NCBI GenBank assembly: GCA_038231815.1
Contig: JBBRKQ010000022.1
Coordinates: 1 to 46,995, forward strand
DNA length: 46,995 nucleotides
Reading direction: 5' to 3'
Source: CAILKP01 sp038231815
Lineage (GTDB): Bacteria; Planctomycetota; Phycisphaerae; Phycisphaerales; UBA1924
Shown here: one piece after another, positions 7,441 through 16,168 of the stretch
How positions within the stretch are numbered: position 1 is the first letter of the stretch
Layout: each line of letters begins with the position of its first letter
Program-made: the position numbers and the translations under genes
Notes under the pieces: model-generated
Seen by the model: the letters and a program-made list of their open reading frames with translations, nothing else
Database searches by the model: none
Told to the model about the DNA's origin: nothing

Positions 7441-8412
7441 ATGTCAAGCGATGCTGTTTCGAATGAGGCTGGGACTCCGCATGCACCTCGGCACTCGCGG
7501 CCACTGGTGATTCAGACCGAGCATCTGGATGCGACGTGTGCGGCGTGGCTGGCTGAGCGGGCCGAGGTTGTAAAGTGCGCAAGCGATGCGCCGGAGTTCG
7601 CCAGCTTGCTGGCGCGGGCCGAGGGACTGGTTATTCGAACATACACCAATGTAAACGAGGCGATGCTCGCTGGGGCGCCGCGACTGAAGGTTGTTGGCCG
7701 GGCCGGAGTGGGGCTTGACAATGTTGATGAGGTGGCGTGCGAGCGGCGGGGAATCAAGGTTTTTAACACGCCCGATGCCAACGGGACTGCGGTAGTTGAG
7801 TATGTTGCCTGCCTGATGTGCGATGCAACCCGCCCGCGGGTGTTCTTGGATACGGCCTTGCCTTTGGCAGAGTGGAAGAAAGTGCGCACAAAGCTGCTGG
7901 CCCGGCGGCAGTTGTGCCAGATGACACTCGGCATCTGGGGCATGGGCAAGATTGGCAAGCGCATCGCCAAGCTTGGGGCCGGGCTAGGAATGAAGGTGAT
8001 TTATCATGACCTATTAGAGATTGCCGAGCCGCTGCGGGCCGGGGCAACTGCGGTGACGCGTGAAGCGTTGTGCGCGGAGGCGGACATCATCACCGTTCAT
8101 GTTGATGGCCGCAAGGAGAATACAAACCTTGTGAGCGGCGATGCGTTTGGCCGGATGAAATCGGATGTGGTGTTCATCAACACCTCACGCGGTTTTGTAG
8201 TTGATGCTCACGCGGTCGCAGATTTCATGATCGCCCACCCCGCAGCCTGCGCGATGCTAGATGTTCACGAGCCGGAACCGTTCGAGGTGACCTACCCGCT
8301 ACTGGAGATGAAAAATGTGCACCTCTCGCCCCACATCGCAGCGGCGACGGAGCTCGCCAATTTGAACATGAGCTGGGTAGTGCGGGATGTGTGGGGGGTG
8401 CTGGAAAAGTGA
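7441..8412 (+). CDS. D-2-hydroxyacid dehydrogenase (phosphoglycerate dehydrogenase-like)
   Basis: NAD(P)-dependent oxidoreductase of the SerA/LdhA/formate dehydrogenase superfamily, 323 residues. Substrate domain: GRAGVGLDNVD; nucleotide domain: GIWGMGKIGKRIA with a following acidic residue (YHD) that suggests NAD; catalytic Arg in INTSRG, Glu in DVHEPE, His in LSPHIAAAT. No C-terminal ACT regulatory domain, so it is the short form; substrate cannot be fixed, serine biosynthesis is one option. ATG at 7441 chosen because the upstream in-frame part from 7384 is not homologous-looking. Single gene, convergent with the PIN operon 44 bases downstream. Confidence 0.85.
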   Translation: MSSDAVSNEAGTPHAPRHSRPLVIQTEHLDATCAAWLAERAEVVKCASDAPEFASLLARAEGLVIRTYTNVNEAMLAGAPRLKVVGRAGVGLDNVDEVACERRGIKVFNTPDANGTAVVEYVACLMCDATRPRVFLDTALPLAEWKKVRTKLLARRQLCQMTLGIWGMGKIGKRIAKLGAGLGMKVIYHDLLEIAEPLRAGATAVTREALCAEADIITVHVDGRKENTNLVSGDAFGRMKSDVVFINTSRGFVVDAHAVADFMIAHPAACAMLDVHEPEPFEVTYPLLEMKNVHLSPHIAAATELANLNMSWVVRDVWGVLEK

Positions 8413-8456
8413 TCCGGCACGTGCAGCTTGGCAAACGGCCGAACGCATGGCGACGG

Positions 8457-8918
8457 TCAAATCGACTTCGCGTACAGGGTCCCCGCCGATGGATCCTGCG
8501 GCTTTTCAATTCGCAACCCGATCATGGCTGACGCAGTGTGCTTCAGGATGCCCTCGTCCCAGGTCTGCATTACTTCAACGTTTGCCACCATTGCTGTAGC
8601 GACGTGGATGGCATCCGCGTGCTTGATCGCGAGTCGCCGAGTGAGGTCGTGGGCCTTCTCGGCGATCGTTCGTTCGACGGCCCGCAGTGCGATGTACTTC
8701 TGCTCGAAGAATGCGAGCATCTTTCGAGACGCATCATCGTCTACCTTGCGGACCGTGGGCAGGCCGGCACACTCGGTAATCGCCAGTGCTGATGTGACGA
8801 GGACCAATTCGCCTGCCTCGGCCTCGTTTAGAAGTTCGCGCAGTGCATCGCGTTTGCCCGGCTCCTGCTGGAACCAGCCCAAGAAACAATTGGTGTCCCA
8901 ATACACCCGCCTAGGCAT
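8457..8918 (-). CDS. PIN-domain ribonuclease (VapC-like toxin candidate)
   Basis: 153 residues. PIN fold with the acidic metal-binding set visible: Asp8 (VYWDTN), Glu49 (ITECAG), Asp102 (KHADAIHVATA) and Asp121 (TWDEG). Such proteins cleave RNA, and in toxin-antitoxin modules are inhibited by a co-expressed partner. The gene starts inside the end of the upstream gene: GATGCCTAGG holds both the TAG stop and the ATG, an 8-bp overlap that implies translational coupling. The open frame extends to 9161 but that part is antisense-like shadow of the partner. The partner is much larger than a classical VapB antitoxin. RNA target unknown. Confidence 0.85.
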   Translation of the reverse strand: MPRRVYWDTNCFLGWFQQEPGKRDALRELLNEAEAGELVLVTSALAITECAGLPTVRKVDDDASRKMLAFFEQKYIALRAVERTIAEKAHDLTRRLAIKHADAIHVATAMVANVEVMQTWDEGILKHTASAMIGLRIEKPQDPSAGTLYAKSI

Positions 8919-9711
8919 CACGGAGCCTCCGCACAAACTCGGCGGAGTCGATGCCGCCAGTGATGTCGAGTTTGCCCTCGCCCTCAAAGTCCGATGCGCT
9001 CGGTATCCCCGTCTTGTCGCGCAAGATACGAATCGTCTCAACCTCGATCGAGAGCGGGCGGCCTTTCTCATTGAACTTGGCTCTCCCGGAAACCGACACA
9101 CGCTTGCCGAGTGCGTTGATGGCGTCTTGGAGCTTTCCATCGACCAGCATGCAGCGAACACGAGTCCGCGTCAGTTGGTCAAAAACATCAAAGGCTTCAC
9201 CACCGTGAATGGTCACCGTTTCAAGCGTTCCTTCAATGGTAGTATCTGCCATGTGATAAGTGCTTCGATGGCTCAAGAACTCATCGATAAGAGCTGCGGA
9301 GCGGAGCGTGGGGGAGACTTTTTCCTCGCCCGGCGCAGAAAACTCCATGCGCGAAACACCACGATCGAGCAGGCCCAGCAATGTACGGGCTTCCTTCAAG
9401 GTGTCGTCACCGAAGTCGCTTGGTACGCCTTTGCCCGATTCCAGCCTTCGCATTCCACGCAGGTAAGACTGAACAACGCCACGACTGGTATCGTGAGCCT
9501 TGGGGGACACATGAGCTTCGAATGTCAGTGTCAGCGGACTATTGGTGGTCGCTTTGGTAATGTTCCAGTGGATGACGGGCTTGCCGTCTTCACTTGATCT
9601 TGCGTCTAAGTCTCGCAAAACTGCCAGCGCTTTTAAGACTACATCTGCAAACCGATCCGCAGGCACACCGCCGTCGCGACCTTCAACCGAAATGGAGAAC
9701 TCTTGTGCCAT
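8911..9711 (-). CDS. 266-aa partner of the PIN protein (candidate antitoxin, family not named)
   Basis: Residues 1-150 are alpha/beta without a motif I can name; residues 155-225 (DTTIEGTLETVTIHGGEAF..., VRCMLVDGKL, KRVSVSGRAKFNEKGRP, SIEVETIRILRD) look like a small beta barrel, perhaps OB-like. The C-terminal tail GEGKLDITGGIDSAEFVRRL resembles the short amphipathic tails with which antitoxins hold PIN toxins. No ribbon-helix-helix, AbrB or HTH motif seen. First gene of a two-gene operon; an inverted repeat abuts the ATG, and no Shine-Dalgarno is visible. Function as antitoxin is inference from overlap, order and tail. Confidence 0.75.
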   Translation of the reverse strand: MAQEFSISVEGRDGGVPADRFADVVLKALAVLRDLDARSSEDGKPVIHWNITKATTNSPLTLTFEAHVSPKAHDTSRGVVQSYLRGMRRLESGKGVPSDFGDDTLKEARTLLGLLDRGVSRMEFSAPGEEKVSPTLRSAALIDEFLSHRSTYHMADTTIEGTLETVTIHGGEAFDVFDQLTRTRVRCMLVDGKLQDAINALGKRVSVSGRAKFNEKGRPLSIEVETIRILRDKTGIPSASDFEGEGKLDITGGIDSAEFVRRLRDA

Positions 9712-9713
9712 GA

Positions 9714-9728
9714 TACGAAATGATCGTA
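9714..9728 (-). promoter_or_regulatory. Inverted repeat at the start of the PIN operon
   Basis: Perfect dyad TACGA-AATGA-TCGTA ends 2 nt before the ATG at 9711. Position and symmetry suit an autoregulatory operator of a toxin-antitoxin operon. The rest of 9729-9903 shows nothing recognisable. Confidence 0.5.
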
Positions 9729-9903
9729 CGCACCTGGGACCAGGGTCGCAGTCTCACTCGCGAAGCCAGCGGCCAGAGGAGTGTTTTTATCGGCATTTTT
9801 AGGTCGCACATCTCTCGGCTTCACAACAACAGCAGCAAGAGGCTCTTGGCTAAGAATGCCCTATTTACTGGGGAGTTCGATGACGTCCGGTCGATGATGT
9901 GCC

Positions 9904-10992
9904 TCACACCTGATTCACGCCACCCCGCTCCGCCCGCGCCGCAGCAATGATCCGCTCCGCCGTGCGCACGTTGGCAAGGCCGGCGGTGGCATCAACCTCC
10001 GGCTGGGTGCCGGCTTTGACGGCATCCAAAAAGGCTTGGATCTCGGCGACGATCGGTTCGCCTTCATCAACCTGCAATTCTTCAATCTTCACAAGCTCCG
10101 CCCAGTTCAAGTGGGTGAGGTCCGCACCTTGACGGATCAGGTCGCGCACCTCAACCATTTGGGCTTGGTTGCCCATGCGACGGATCATGGTGCCGGTTTT
10201 GGCCCCGTAGTCGATTTTGACGTATGCGTTTTCACCAGTGATTCGGGTGACGCGCTCGGTCTTAAGCGCCAGGCGTGAGCTGGTGATGTTGGCCGTGCAC
10301 ACGCCGCCGGGGTGGCGAAAGACGAGCCGGGCGTTGCAGATGTCCTCGTACTCGGTGATGACCGGCACGCCGGAGGCGTAAACCTCATCCGGCTCGCGGC
10401 CGCCCATGAGCATCAGCACAACATCAAGATCATGAATCATCATGTCCATGACCACACTGGTATCAACCGAGCGGAAGGTCATCGGGCTTACGCGGCTTAC
10501 TTCCATGAACCGTGGCACGATGGGCTGGCCGCGTTCCTGCTCGCGGCGAAAGGCCCGCATGATCGGGTTGAAGCGCTCGATGTGGCCAACCATGAGCACA
10601 GCGCCAGAAGCCTCCGCAGCGGCTTTGATTTGCTGTGCTTCGTTGACGTCACCGGCCAGAGGTTTTTCAATCAGGCAAGCAATGCCAGCATCCAGCAGCG
10701 GCTTGGCCATGGCCAAGTGGGCGGTGGTGGGCACGGCGACGGAGCATACATCAACGCCTTCCTCCAGTAGAGATTGGATAGAGTAAAAGGCTTTGCAGCG
10801 GTGCTGCTCGGCCAAGGCCTCAGCGCGCTCGGGGTTGGCATCCACCACACCTATGAGCTGGGTATCAGGGAGCTGCGCATAGACACGGGCATGGTGCCGG
10901 CCCATGCGGCCTACCCCAACAACGGCTGCCCGCAGCGGGCGGCGGGAGAAATCGGGCTTAAGCGTGGGAACTGGGTTGGCTTTGGAAGACAT
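9904..10992 (-). CDS. Gfo/Idh/MocA family oxidoreductase
   Basis: NAD(P)-dependent sugar or inositol dehydrogenase family, 362 residues from the ATG at 10992. Rossmann motif GVGRMGRHHARVY (res. 25-37), the family EKP motif (CLIEKPLAGDV) and the DMMIHDLDVVLML segment with the catalytic-region His/Asp are intact. The closely spaced GHIERFNP motif and overall length recall the UDP-GlcNAc 3-dehydrogenase (GnnA-like) subgroup of LPS biosynthesis, but no gnnB or lpx neighbour is present, so this stays open. The frame is open upstream to 11244, but the extra 84 codons do not look like a protein domain. Monocistronic as far as seen. Confidence 0.85.
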   Translation of the reverse strand: MSSKANPVPTLKPDFSRRPLRAAVVGVGRMGRHHARVYAQLPDTQLIGVVDANPERAEALAEQHRCKAFYSIQSLLEEGVDVCSVAVPTTAHLAMAKPLLDAGIACLIEKPLAGDVNEAQQIKAAAEASGAVLMVGHIERFNPIMRAFRREQERGQPIVPRFMEVSRVSPMTFRSVDTSVVMDMMIHDLDVVLMLMGGREPDEVYASGVPVITEYEDICNARLVFRHPGGVCTANITSSRLALKTERVTRITGENAYVKIDYGAKTGTMIRRMGNQAQMVEVRDLIRQGADLTHLNWAELVKIEELQVDEGEPIVAEIQAFLDAVKAGTQPEVDATAGLANVRTAERIIAAARAERGGVNQV

Positions 10993-11317
10993 GAGATTTT
11001 GGTGGGCAAACGCGAGTGAAAGAGAAATGGCGGTGTCCGCAGAGCCGATGCCGAGGCGGTTCGGTATGCGACAGCCATACGAATAGTTGGCTGTGTTGGG
11101 GCTTGCGGCTACTTCAAAATCAGGGTTTCTCGCTTGGGCGGAATCCTGCGGCAACGCATACTCAACTTGGATGGCTGGTCGGCGGGACCGGGGCTGTGGG
11201 TTGATGCCGGGCAACCGTCGGGCAAGCGTGTTCAGACGAGACAAATGCCGATTCTGCCTAAAAAAGTGCTACGACAGGAATGCAAAAAAGTCAGCGACCG
11301 GCGGTGCTTCGCGGCCG
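10993..11317. other. 325-base gap between two - strand genes
   Basis: Holds the presumed leader of the oxidoreductase gene and the tail of the 707-aa gene. The oxidoreductase frame is open to 11244. I see no hairpin with a T tract and no convincing promoter hexamers; two A6 runs lie at 11260-11290. Confidence 0.4.
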
Positions 11318-13441
11318 CTACTGCATTGTCGCGAGGAACTCGCGGAGTTGCACTTTCAGCGCTTTGTTTGTACCTCCGGCGTCAATGCGGTCCTGCACCA
11401 ATCGCCTGGCCACAGCGTTGTTGCGGCGAGACTTCAGTGTGCCGGCCAGCCATTTGGTGTCACGCAGCAGAACCTCATCTTGCCAGGGGCGGGAGACTTT
11501 GATAAGCACTTCCAGCACACTGTCGGGTACAGCGGTCGGTGTCGTCATGCCAGTTGATGCTGCGAGCATCCACAGTGCCTCGATCGGCTCGGCGGCACCG
11601 CGCTCGGGGTTTAGCACGACCCCGTTTTTGAACGTGGCGCTGTACGCGCTGGCAAGCTCGGCAAGCTCGACGAGTTTGCCCGAGCGGAAGGCCGCCATCG
11701 CCGCCTGACCCAGCGTCACGCTATCCAGCGGTGTCTTGGCAGCATCGCCCCGGGCTGCTGCATCACCTTTTATGGCCAGCATGGCCACGGCGGCGGCGCG
11801 GTCATCTTGCCCGCGAAGCACAAACAGTGAGACAATCTCGGGGATGGCCTTACTCTCGGCCGCGGCCTTAGCACGCTGCTCCAGTGTTTTCCCGGCAGCA
11901 TCTCCGCTGGGCGGCACAGCGATGATGCGGTTTGGTTTAGGCGATAGCGGCAGCATGAGCGCATCACCCAGCACGGCGATGCGCCACGGGGTGAGTCCTT
12001 CAACCCGGGCCGCGGCCGCGAAAGGCCAGTTAACCTTGAGGCGGGCGGCAAACACGGGCTGCGGCACGAATGCTTGCAGGAATGGCTCGTGAACCGACCC
12101 GGCATAGGCGTACCCGCCGTGAGCAAAGAACCGGCCGGTGATCGTCCACCAGTTCTCGGGGTTCTGGGCGCTCCACGAGTGGACGAAGTGTGCGATGGCG
12201 GGTTGGGTGAGCACGGGCATGTCCGCCGCGAAAGCGCGGCCCGGGAGCAGGTCAAAGAACTCTGGGTTGCCGGAGGTGTTGACTAGGAGCAGGCCAGCGC
12301 TAAGGCCGCGTCCGGTTGTTGTGACCCAGTTGGCCGCGGAGCCATCAGGCTTAGACTTGGTCTGCGCGCCGGACGGCCCTGGTTTTAAGGCGGGGCGAAG
12401 GCGATCGGCGGCTTCGGCAATCGAGAAGGTATTCCAAGGCTTGGTGTTGTCGTAGCCATCAAAGCCAAACAGAGAATCGACCCGAAGGCAGACGCTGCAC
12501 ATCACACGATACAGCGCATCAGCGGGGGAAGCGGTGCTAATCTGGCCGGTCCAGGCCCACCGATCTGCCGTGAAGGTCTCAGCTCGCACGCTCCGGCCGA
12601 TAAGGTCTGTCAGAGCGAGGGACTCACCCGGCTTGCACACAAACGGCCCGTTGCCTGCCGGAATATCGGTGGGTTTGTCAAACTTTACCTTTGCAGGCAA
12701 GGTTGCCACGAGGGTGATGGCATCTATGGTGTCACCCAGTTTGTTCCAGTCCAGCTTTTTGTCGGTGAGCGCTGTGGTGATTTCATTGCTGATTGCCAGT
12801 GCCGCTGCAGGGGTAAGCTGGTCGTACTGGGCTGGTGCCGAGAAAGATACGAGCACCTGTCTGCGGGCGCGGGCCAGGGCAGCACCGGCGATCGAGGATT
12901 CATCGCGGACATCAATGATCACCGCGCCGGTGGGCACAGCTGCGTTGGGTTCGCCTGCGGCTTTGGAGAGGTTGGCCAGCCGCGCTGCAAGGTCCGTAGC
13001 GGGTGGGAGCGGTTTGCCCGATGGCACAAACCGAATGGAAGCCGGCGTAAACGCGCGCACAAATCGGGCGATGTTCTCGCGGCACATGAGTGTGCCGTTG
13101 TCAATTAGTACCGGGGTGAACTGGTTGGGGGCTGCAGCTGTGATGATGGCGAGGGCGGTGGCTGCATCCGGAACGATGACAAGTTCATCGGATATCGAGA
13201 GTTGCTCTGCCGCCGCCAGCGAGCGGAGGCCAAGGTTCATCGCGGCCAGCGCGGCGGGTGAGAGGGCTTGCGGTGCGGGCGCGGGTGGTGTGGGCGCGGG
13301 TGGTGTGGGCGCGGGTGGTGCAGCCGCAGGTGGTGCAGGATTGGTCGCGGGTTGCTGGGGTAAGGTCGCCGGTTGTGCGGAGGTGAGTGCGGCACAGAGG
13401 TACAGTGAGCTGAGCGAGGTGGCAAGGACATCAAATACCAT
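11318..13441 (-). CDS. Secreted protein with Pro-rich linker, C-terminal half gingipain/C25-like
   Basis: 707 residues. N-terminal hydrophobic signal (LATSLSSLYLCAALTSAQ), then a linker of repeated PAPTP/APPAP units (res. 30-60), then an alpha/beta region and, near residues 380-520, an HFVHSWSAQNPENWW..., AYAGSVHEPFLQAFVPQP..., PWRIAVLGDALMLP series. The GSVxEPxLxAF and GDxLxxP motifs resemble a caspase-like/peptidase C25-type domain seen in bacterial TIGR03790-like proteins; I did not find a convincing catalytic His-Cys pair, so it may be a non-enzymatic relative. Helical C-terminus. It is flanked by two Gfo/Idh/MocA genes on the same strand, with gaps of 325 and 55 bases. Function unknown. 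Confidence 0.7.
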   Translation of the reverse strand: MVFDVLATSLSSLYLCAALTSAQPATLPQQPATNPAPPAAAPPAPTPPAPTPPAPAPQALSPAALAAMNLGLRSLAAAEQLSISDELVIVPDAATALAIITAAAPNQFTPVLIDNGTLMCRENIARFVRAFTPASIRFVPSGKPLPPATDLAARLANLSKAAGEPNAAVPTGAVIIDVRDESSIAGAALARARRQVLVSFSAPAQYDQLTPAAALAISNEITTALTDKKLDWNKLGDTIDAITLVATLPAKVKFDKPTDIPAGNGPFVCKPGESLALTDLIGRSVRAETFTADRWAWTGQISTASPADALYRVMCSVCLRVDSLFGFDGYDNTKPWNTFSIAEAADRLRPALKPGPSGAQTKSKPDGSAANWVTTTGRGLSAGLLLVNTSGNPEFFDLLPGRAFAADMPVLTQPAIAHFVHSWSAQNPENWWTITGRFFAHGGYAYAGSVHEPFLQAFVPQPVFAARLKVNWPFAAAARVEGLTPWRIAVLGDALMLPLSPKPNRIIAVPPSGDAAGKTLEQRAKAAAESKAIPEIVSLFVLRGQDDRAAAVAMLAIKGDAAARGDAAKTPLDSVTLGQAAMAAFRSGKLVELAELASAYSATFKNGVVLNPERGAAEPIEALWMLAASTGMTTPTAVPDSVLEVLIKVSRPWQDEVLLRDTKWLAGTLKSRRNNAVARRLVQDRIDAGGTNKALKVQLREFLATMQ
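13270..13335. repeat. 15-bp tandem repeat coding for the Pro-rich linker
   Basis: The unit GGCGCGGGTGGTGTG recurs with small changes about four times and encodes PPAPT on the - strand within the linker of the 707-aa protein. Confidence 0.75.
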
Positions 13442-13496
13442 GGTGGCAATGGTATAACCGCTGCGAGGGCGTGTTCGGTACCGCAGGGAGAGCGTG

Positions 13497-14528
13497 TTAC
13501 TGCCGCAACTGTTCGATCTCGCGCTCCAGCAGTGCCGCGGTTTTTACGGCATCGCAGATATCTGCATGCATGGGCCCGTTTGCGGTCAGGTGTGCGATCA
13601 GGTGGCGGACTTCGCGGTCGTAGCCGGTGTGGGGTCCTTGGTCCATGGTTTCGCTGTTGCCATCGGCGTGCCACATGAGCGCAGGGGTGCGGGTGAGGTC
13701 AAAGTCCGCGGTGCCGCGCTCAAAGTTGACCAGATACCGCATCTTAAACGGGAAGCCGCGGGCAAAGTCCCAGCCGCCATGGGCGACGATGTGGGGCACA
13801 TCGGCATAGCGGTAGATCGTTGTCAGATGGTGAACAGTCCCGGTGGTGCTGATGCTCAGCGGCTCACCGAAGCAGTAGCGGATGAAGTCGGTGTCGTGGA
13901 TGTGCAGGTCCACCGCAGCCCCGCCACTCTTTGCCGCGTTGTGGTAAAAGTCGGTACTCCATGCCGGTGGTGAGGCAAGGCGGGCAAACGAGGCGCTGGT
14001 AACCTTGCCGGACTCGCCGGAATCAATCTTCGACTTGAGCCATGCCCACGCGGGCCAGAACCGCATGCACATGGCCACCATGCACAGCTTGCCGCTGGCG
14101 GCGCTGGCATCCGCAACACGCTGTACATCTGCAGAGCGGAGGGCGACGGGCTTTTCGAGCAGAACGTGCTTCCCTGCCGCGAACGCGCGGCAGGCAAGGT
14201 CAACGTGCGTGTCGGTATGAGTGCAGATGCTCACGACATCAATGGCCGGGTCGTCCAGCAGGGCCTGTGATTCTGTAAAGGTGCGCACAAGTGCAGGATC
14301 AAACAGGCGGGTGGTTTTGGCCTGCGCATCAAGGTTTCCTGAGCCAGCAAATTCTCCGGTCAGCGCGGCCGGATTGCGGTCGGCCACGCCAGCCAATATG
14401 CAGGCCAGGCCGTCGGCCGCTGCGGCGTTCCACGCGCTGATGTGGGTGCGCCCCATGATGCCAAGGCCAATGACGCCGATGCGGAGTGTGCTCTGCTGGG
14501 ATAAATCTGTCGGAACGATCGTGCTCAT
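13497..14528 (-). CDS. Gfo/Idh/MocA family oxidoreductase
   Basis: 343 residues from ATG at 14528. Rossmann motif IGVIGLGIMGRTHISAW (res. 17-33), SICTHTDTHVDLA, KHVLLEKPVAL (EKP motif) and GGAAVDLHIHDTDFIRYCFG (the GGxxxDxxxH catalytic segment with HD). This matches the inositol 2-dehydrogenase/sugar dehydrogenase branch; substrate unknown. Only distantly similar to the other Gfo/Idh/MocA protein 2.5 kb away. Divergent from the phytase-like gene, sharing a 185-base control region with a pair of direct repeats. Confidence 0.87.
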   Translation of the reverse strand: MSTIVPTDLSQQSTLRIGVIGLGIMGRTHISAWNAAAADGLACILAGVADRNPAALTGEFAGSGNLDAQAKTTRLFDPALVRTFTESQALLDDPAIDVVSICTHTDTHVDLACRAFAAGKHVLLEKPVALRSADVQRVADASAASGKLCMVAMCMRFWPAWAWLKSKIDSGESGKVTSASFARLASPPAWSTDFYHNAAKSGGAAVDLHIHDTDFIRYCFGEPLSISTTGTVHHLTTIYRYADVPHIVAHGGWDFARGFPFKMRYLVNFERGTADFDLTRTPALMWHADGNSETMDQGPHTGYDREVRHLIAHLTANGPMHADICDAVKTAALLEREIEQLRQ

Positions 14529-14569
14529 GGGGCGAGCGTAGAACATGCAATGCAGCGGCTTCAATTTAT

Positions 14570-14608
14570 CTTGGCAAGATCTTTGCCGAAGCTTGGCGGG
14601 ATCTTTGC
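14570..14608. promoter_or_regulatory. Two 17-bp direct repeats 22 bp apart in a divergent promoter region
   Basis: CTTGGCAAGATCTTTGC at 14570-14586 and CTTGGCGGGATCTTTGC at 14592-14608 differ at two positions and are two helical turns apart. The first also carries a dyad GGCAA-GATCT-TTGCC. They lie between the divergent starts at 14528 and 14714 and look like a cooperative operator. The regulator is unknown. Confidence 0.55.
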
Positions 14609-14713
14609 GGGTTGGCACTGGCCAATGGATCGCTGGTTTGTTACGTTCAGTTCCCTTGGCTGACTGATGTGGGCAGCCGGGTGGAACGCAATAACCTTTC
14701 ATGGAGCTTTGAG

Positions 14714-15877
14714 ATGAAATCACGCACTGTTCTTAGCCTTCTGGTTGCGGTCGCGGCATCACTGCCCGCGGTGTCGATGGCGCAAGTGACCTCGCTGATG
14801 TATCTTGGTTCACGGAATCTGCCCACGGGCCTGCAGTTTGGCGGAACGACCACCGGCGGTATTTCCGGCCTGGCGTATGACGAGGCGACCGGTGGCTACG
14901 TCGGAATCTCCGATGACCGCTCGCAGGTGAATGCTGCCCGGTTCTATAACCTTGACATCAACTACACCGCCGGTGCCCTAAATGTTGGGTTCACCGGTGT
15001 GACCACGCTGCGTCGGGCCGATGGCACGGCCTATCCCGCGTTGTCGCTTGACCCCGAGGGCATCGCGCTTGCCAGCGGCAATCGTGTTGTCGTGACCTCG
15101 GAGGGCGATACCAACAACGGCATCGCTCCGTTCATCAACACGTACGATCGCTCATCCGGGCAGTTGGTGTCCAGCTTTAACATCGCACCCCGTTACATTC
15201 CAAACGGCGTACCCCCGGCAACGATTACCCGCGGCGTGCGGAACAATCTGGCGTTTGAGTCAATGACGCGGACGCCGGATGCATCGGCGTACTTCTCTGC
15301 AACAGAGAACGCACTGTTCCAAGACGGCCCAACGGCCAGTGTCGCCGCCGGAACCAACTGCCGCGTTCTGCGCTTTGATAGCAGCGGTCAGCAAAACGGC
15401 GAGTTCGCGTACCGGGCGGACCCAATCGCGGCGGCCCCAGTGCCATCAACTCAGTTTGCCACCGCCGGTTTGGTTGAGATGCTCGCGATCGACAACACCC
15501 ACCTGATTGCGATGGAGCGTTCCTTCTCGATCGGCGTTGGTTTCTCGGTCAAGTTGTACGAGGTCAGCCTCGACGGCGCTACGGATATCTCAAACACAGA
15601 TTCGATTGCGAACCTGACTGGAATTACCACAGTCTCAAAGCGTTTGCTGCTTGACCTGGGCACGCTCGGCCTGACGCTTGACAACCTCGAGGCCCTCGCG
15701 CTCGGCCCCACACTGCCCTCAGGTGGTCGCATGCTGGTGATCGCCAGCGACAACAACTTTGATACGAATCAGGTGCAGCAGTTCCTGGCGTTTGATCTTG
15801 GCATTGTCCCCTCTCCGAGCGCTGCGGCGCTGCTTGCCATCAGCGGTTTGGCTGCCGCCCGCCGCCGGCGGGCTTGA
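14714..15877 (+). CDS. Secreted phytase-like/esterase-like propeller protein with PEP-CTERM-like tail
   Basis: 387 residues. Signal peptide MKSRTVLSLLVAVAASLPAVSMA. The body (GISGLAYDEATGGYVGISDD, SLDPEGIALASGNRVVVTSEG, NNLAFESMTRTPDASAYFS, DNLEALALGPTLPSGGRMLV) matches the 'esterase-like activity of phytase' family, a calcium-dependent beta-propeller whose members may be phosphatases. The C-terminus VPSPSAAALLAISGLAAARR plus two basic residues is a PEP-CTERM-like sorting signal: short Pro motif, hydrophobic helix, Arg cluster, expected to be cut by an exosortase/archaeosortase-type enzyme that is not in this window. The start at 14714 is weakly supported by GAG upstream. A strong terminator follows at 15955. 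Confidence 0.82.
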   Translation: MKSRTVLSLLVAVAASLPAVSMAQVTSLMYLGSRNLPTGLQFGGTTTGGISGLAYDEATGGYVGISDDRSQVNAARFYNLDINYTAGALNVGFTGVTTLRRADGTAYPALSLDPEGIALASGNRVVVTSEGDTNNGIAPFINTYDRSSGQLVSSFNIAPRYIPNGVPPATITRGVRNNLAFESMTRTPDASAYFSATENALFQDGPTASVAAGTNCRVLRFDSSGQQNGEFAYRADPIAAAPVPSTQFATAGLVEMLAIDNTHLIAMERSFSIGVGFSVKLYEVSLDGATDISNTDSIANLTGITTVSKRLLLDLGTLGLTLDNLEALALGPTLPSGGRMLVIASDNNFDTNQVQQFLAFDLGIVPSPSAAALLAISGLAAARRRRA

Positions 15878-15954
15878 ACTCGTGGCATAGCTCTCACCAT
15901 TTTTTAGCAGTATCAGGGTTGGCCTCGTCCCTGGCCAGCCTTGTACGCGACGCG

Positions 15955-15992
15955 CATCCCGCGGCTTCAATGGCCGCGGGATGTGTTTTTTT
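15955..15992 (+). terminator. Rho-independent terminator
   Basis: Perfect 11-bp stem CATCCCGCGGC / GCCGCGGGATG with a short loop (TTCAATG), followed by TGTTTTTTT. It closes the phytase-like gene. Confidence 0.85.
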
Positions 15993-16168
15993 GCAAGCCA
16001 GGCGGCCGGATGGACCGGATAACCCCGCGCTGGCAAGGGGTATCTGTTTTCGTCGATCCATAGGTGCAGGCCGTCCGTATATCAGTCGAAGACACAGGTT
16101 GAATTCGGCAGGATGCCGCACTTCTTAAACTCGCATTCGAGTTTCACCTTTGCGAAGGACCGCACGCC

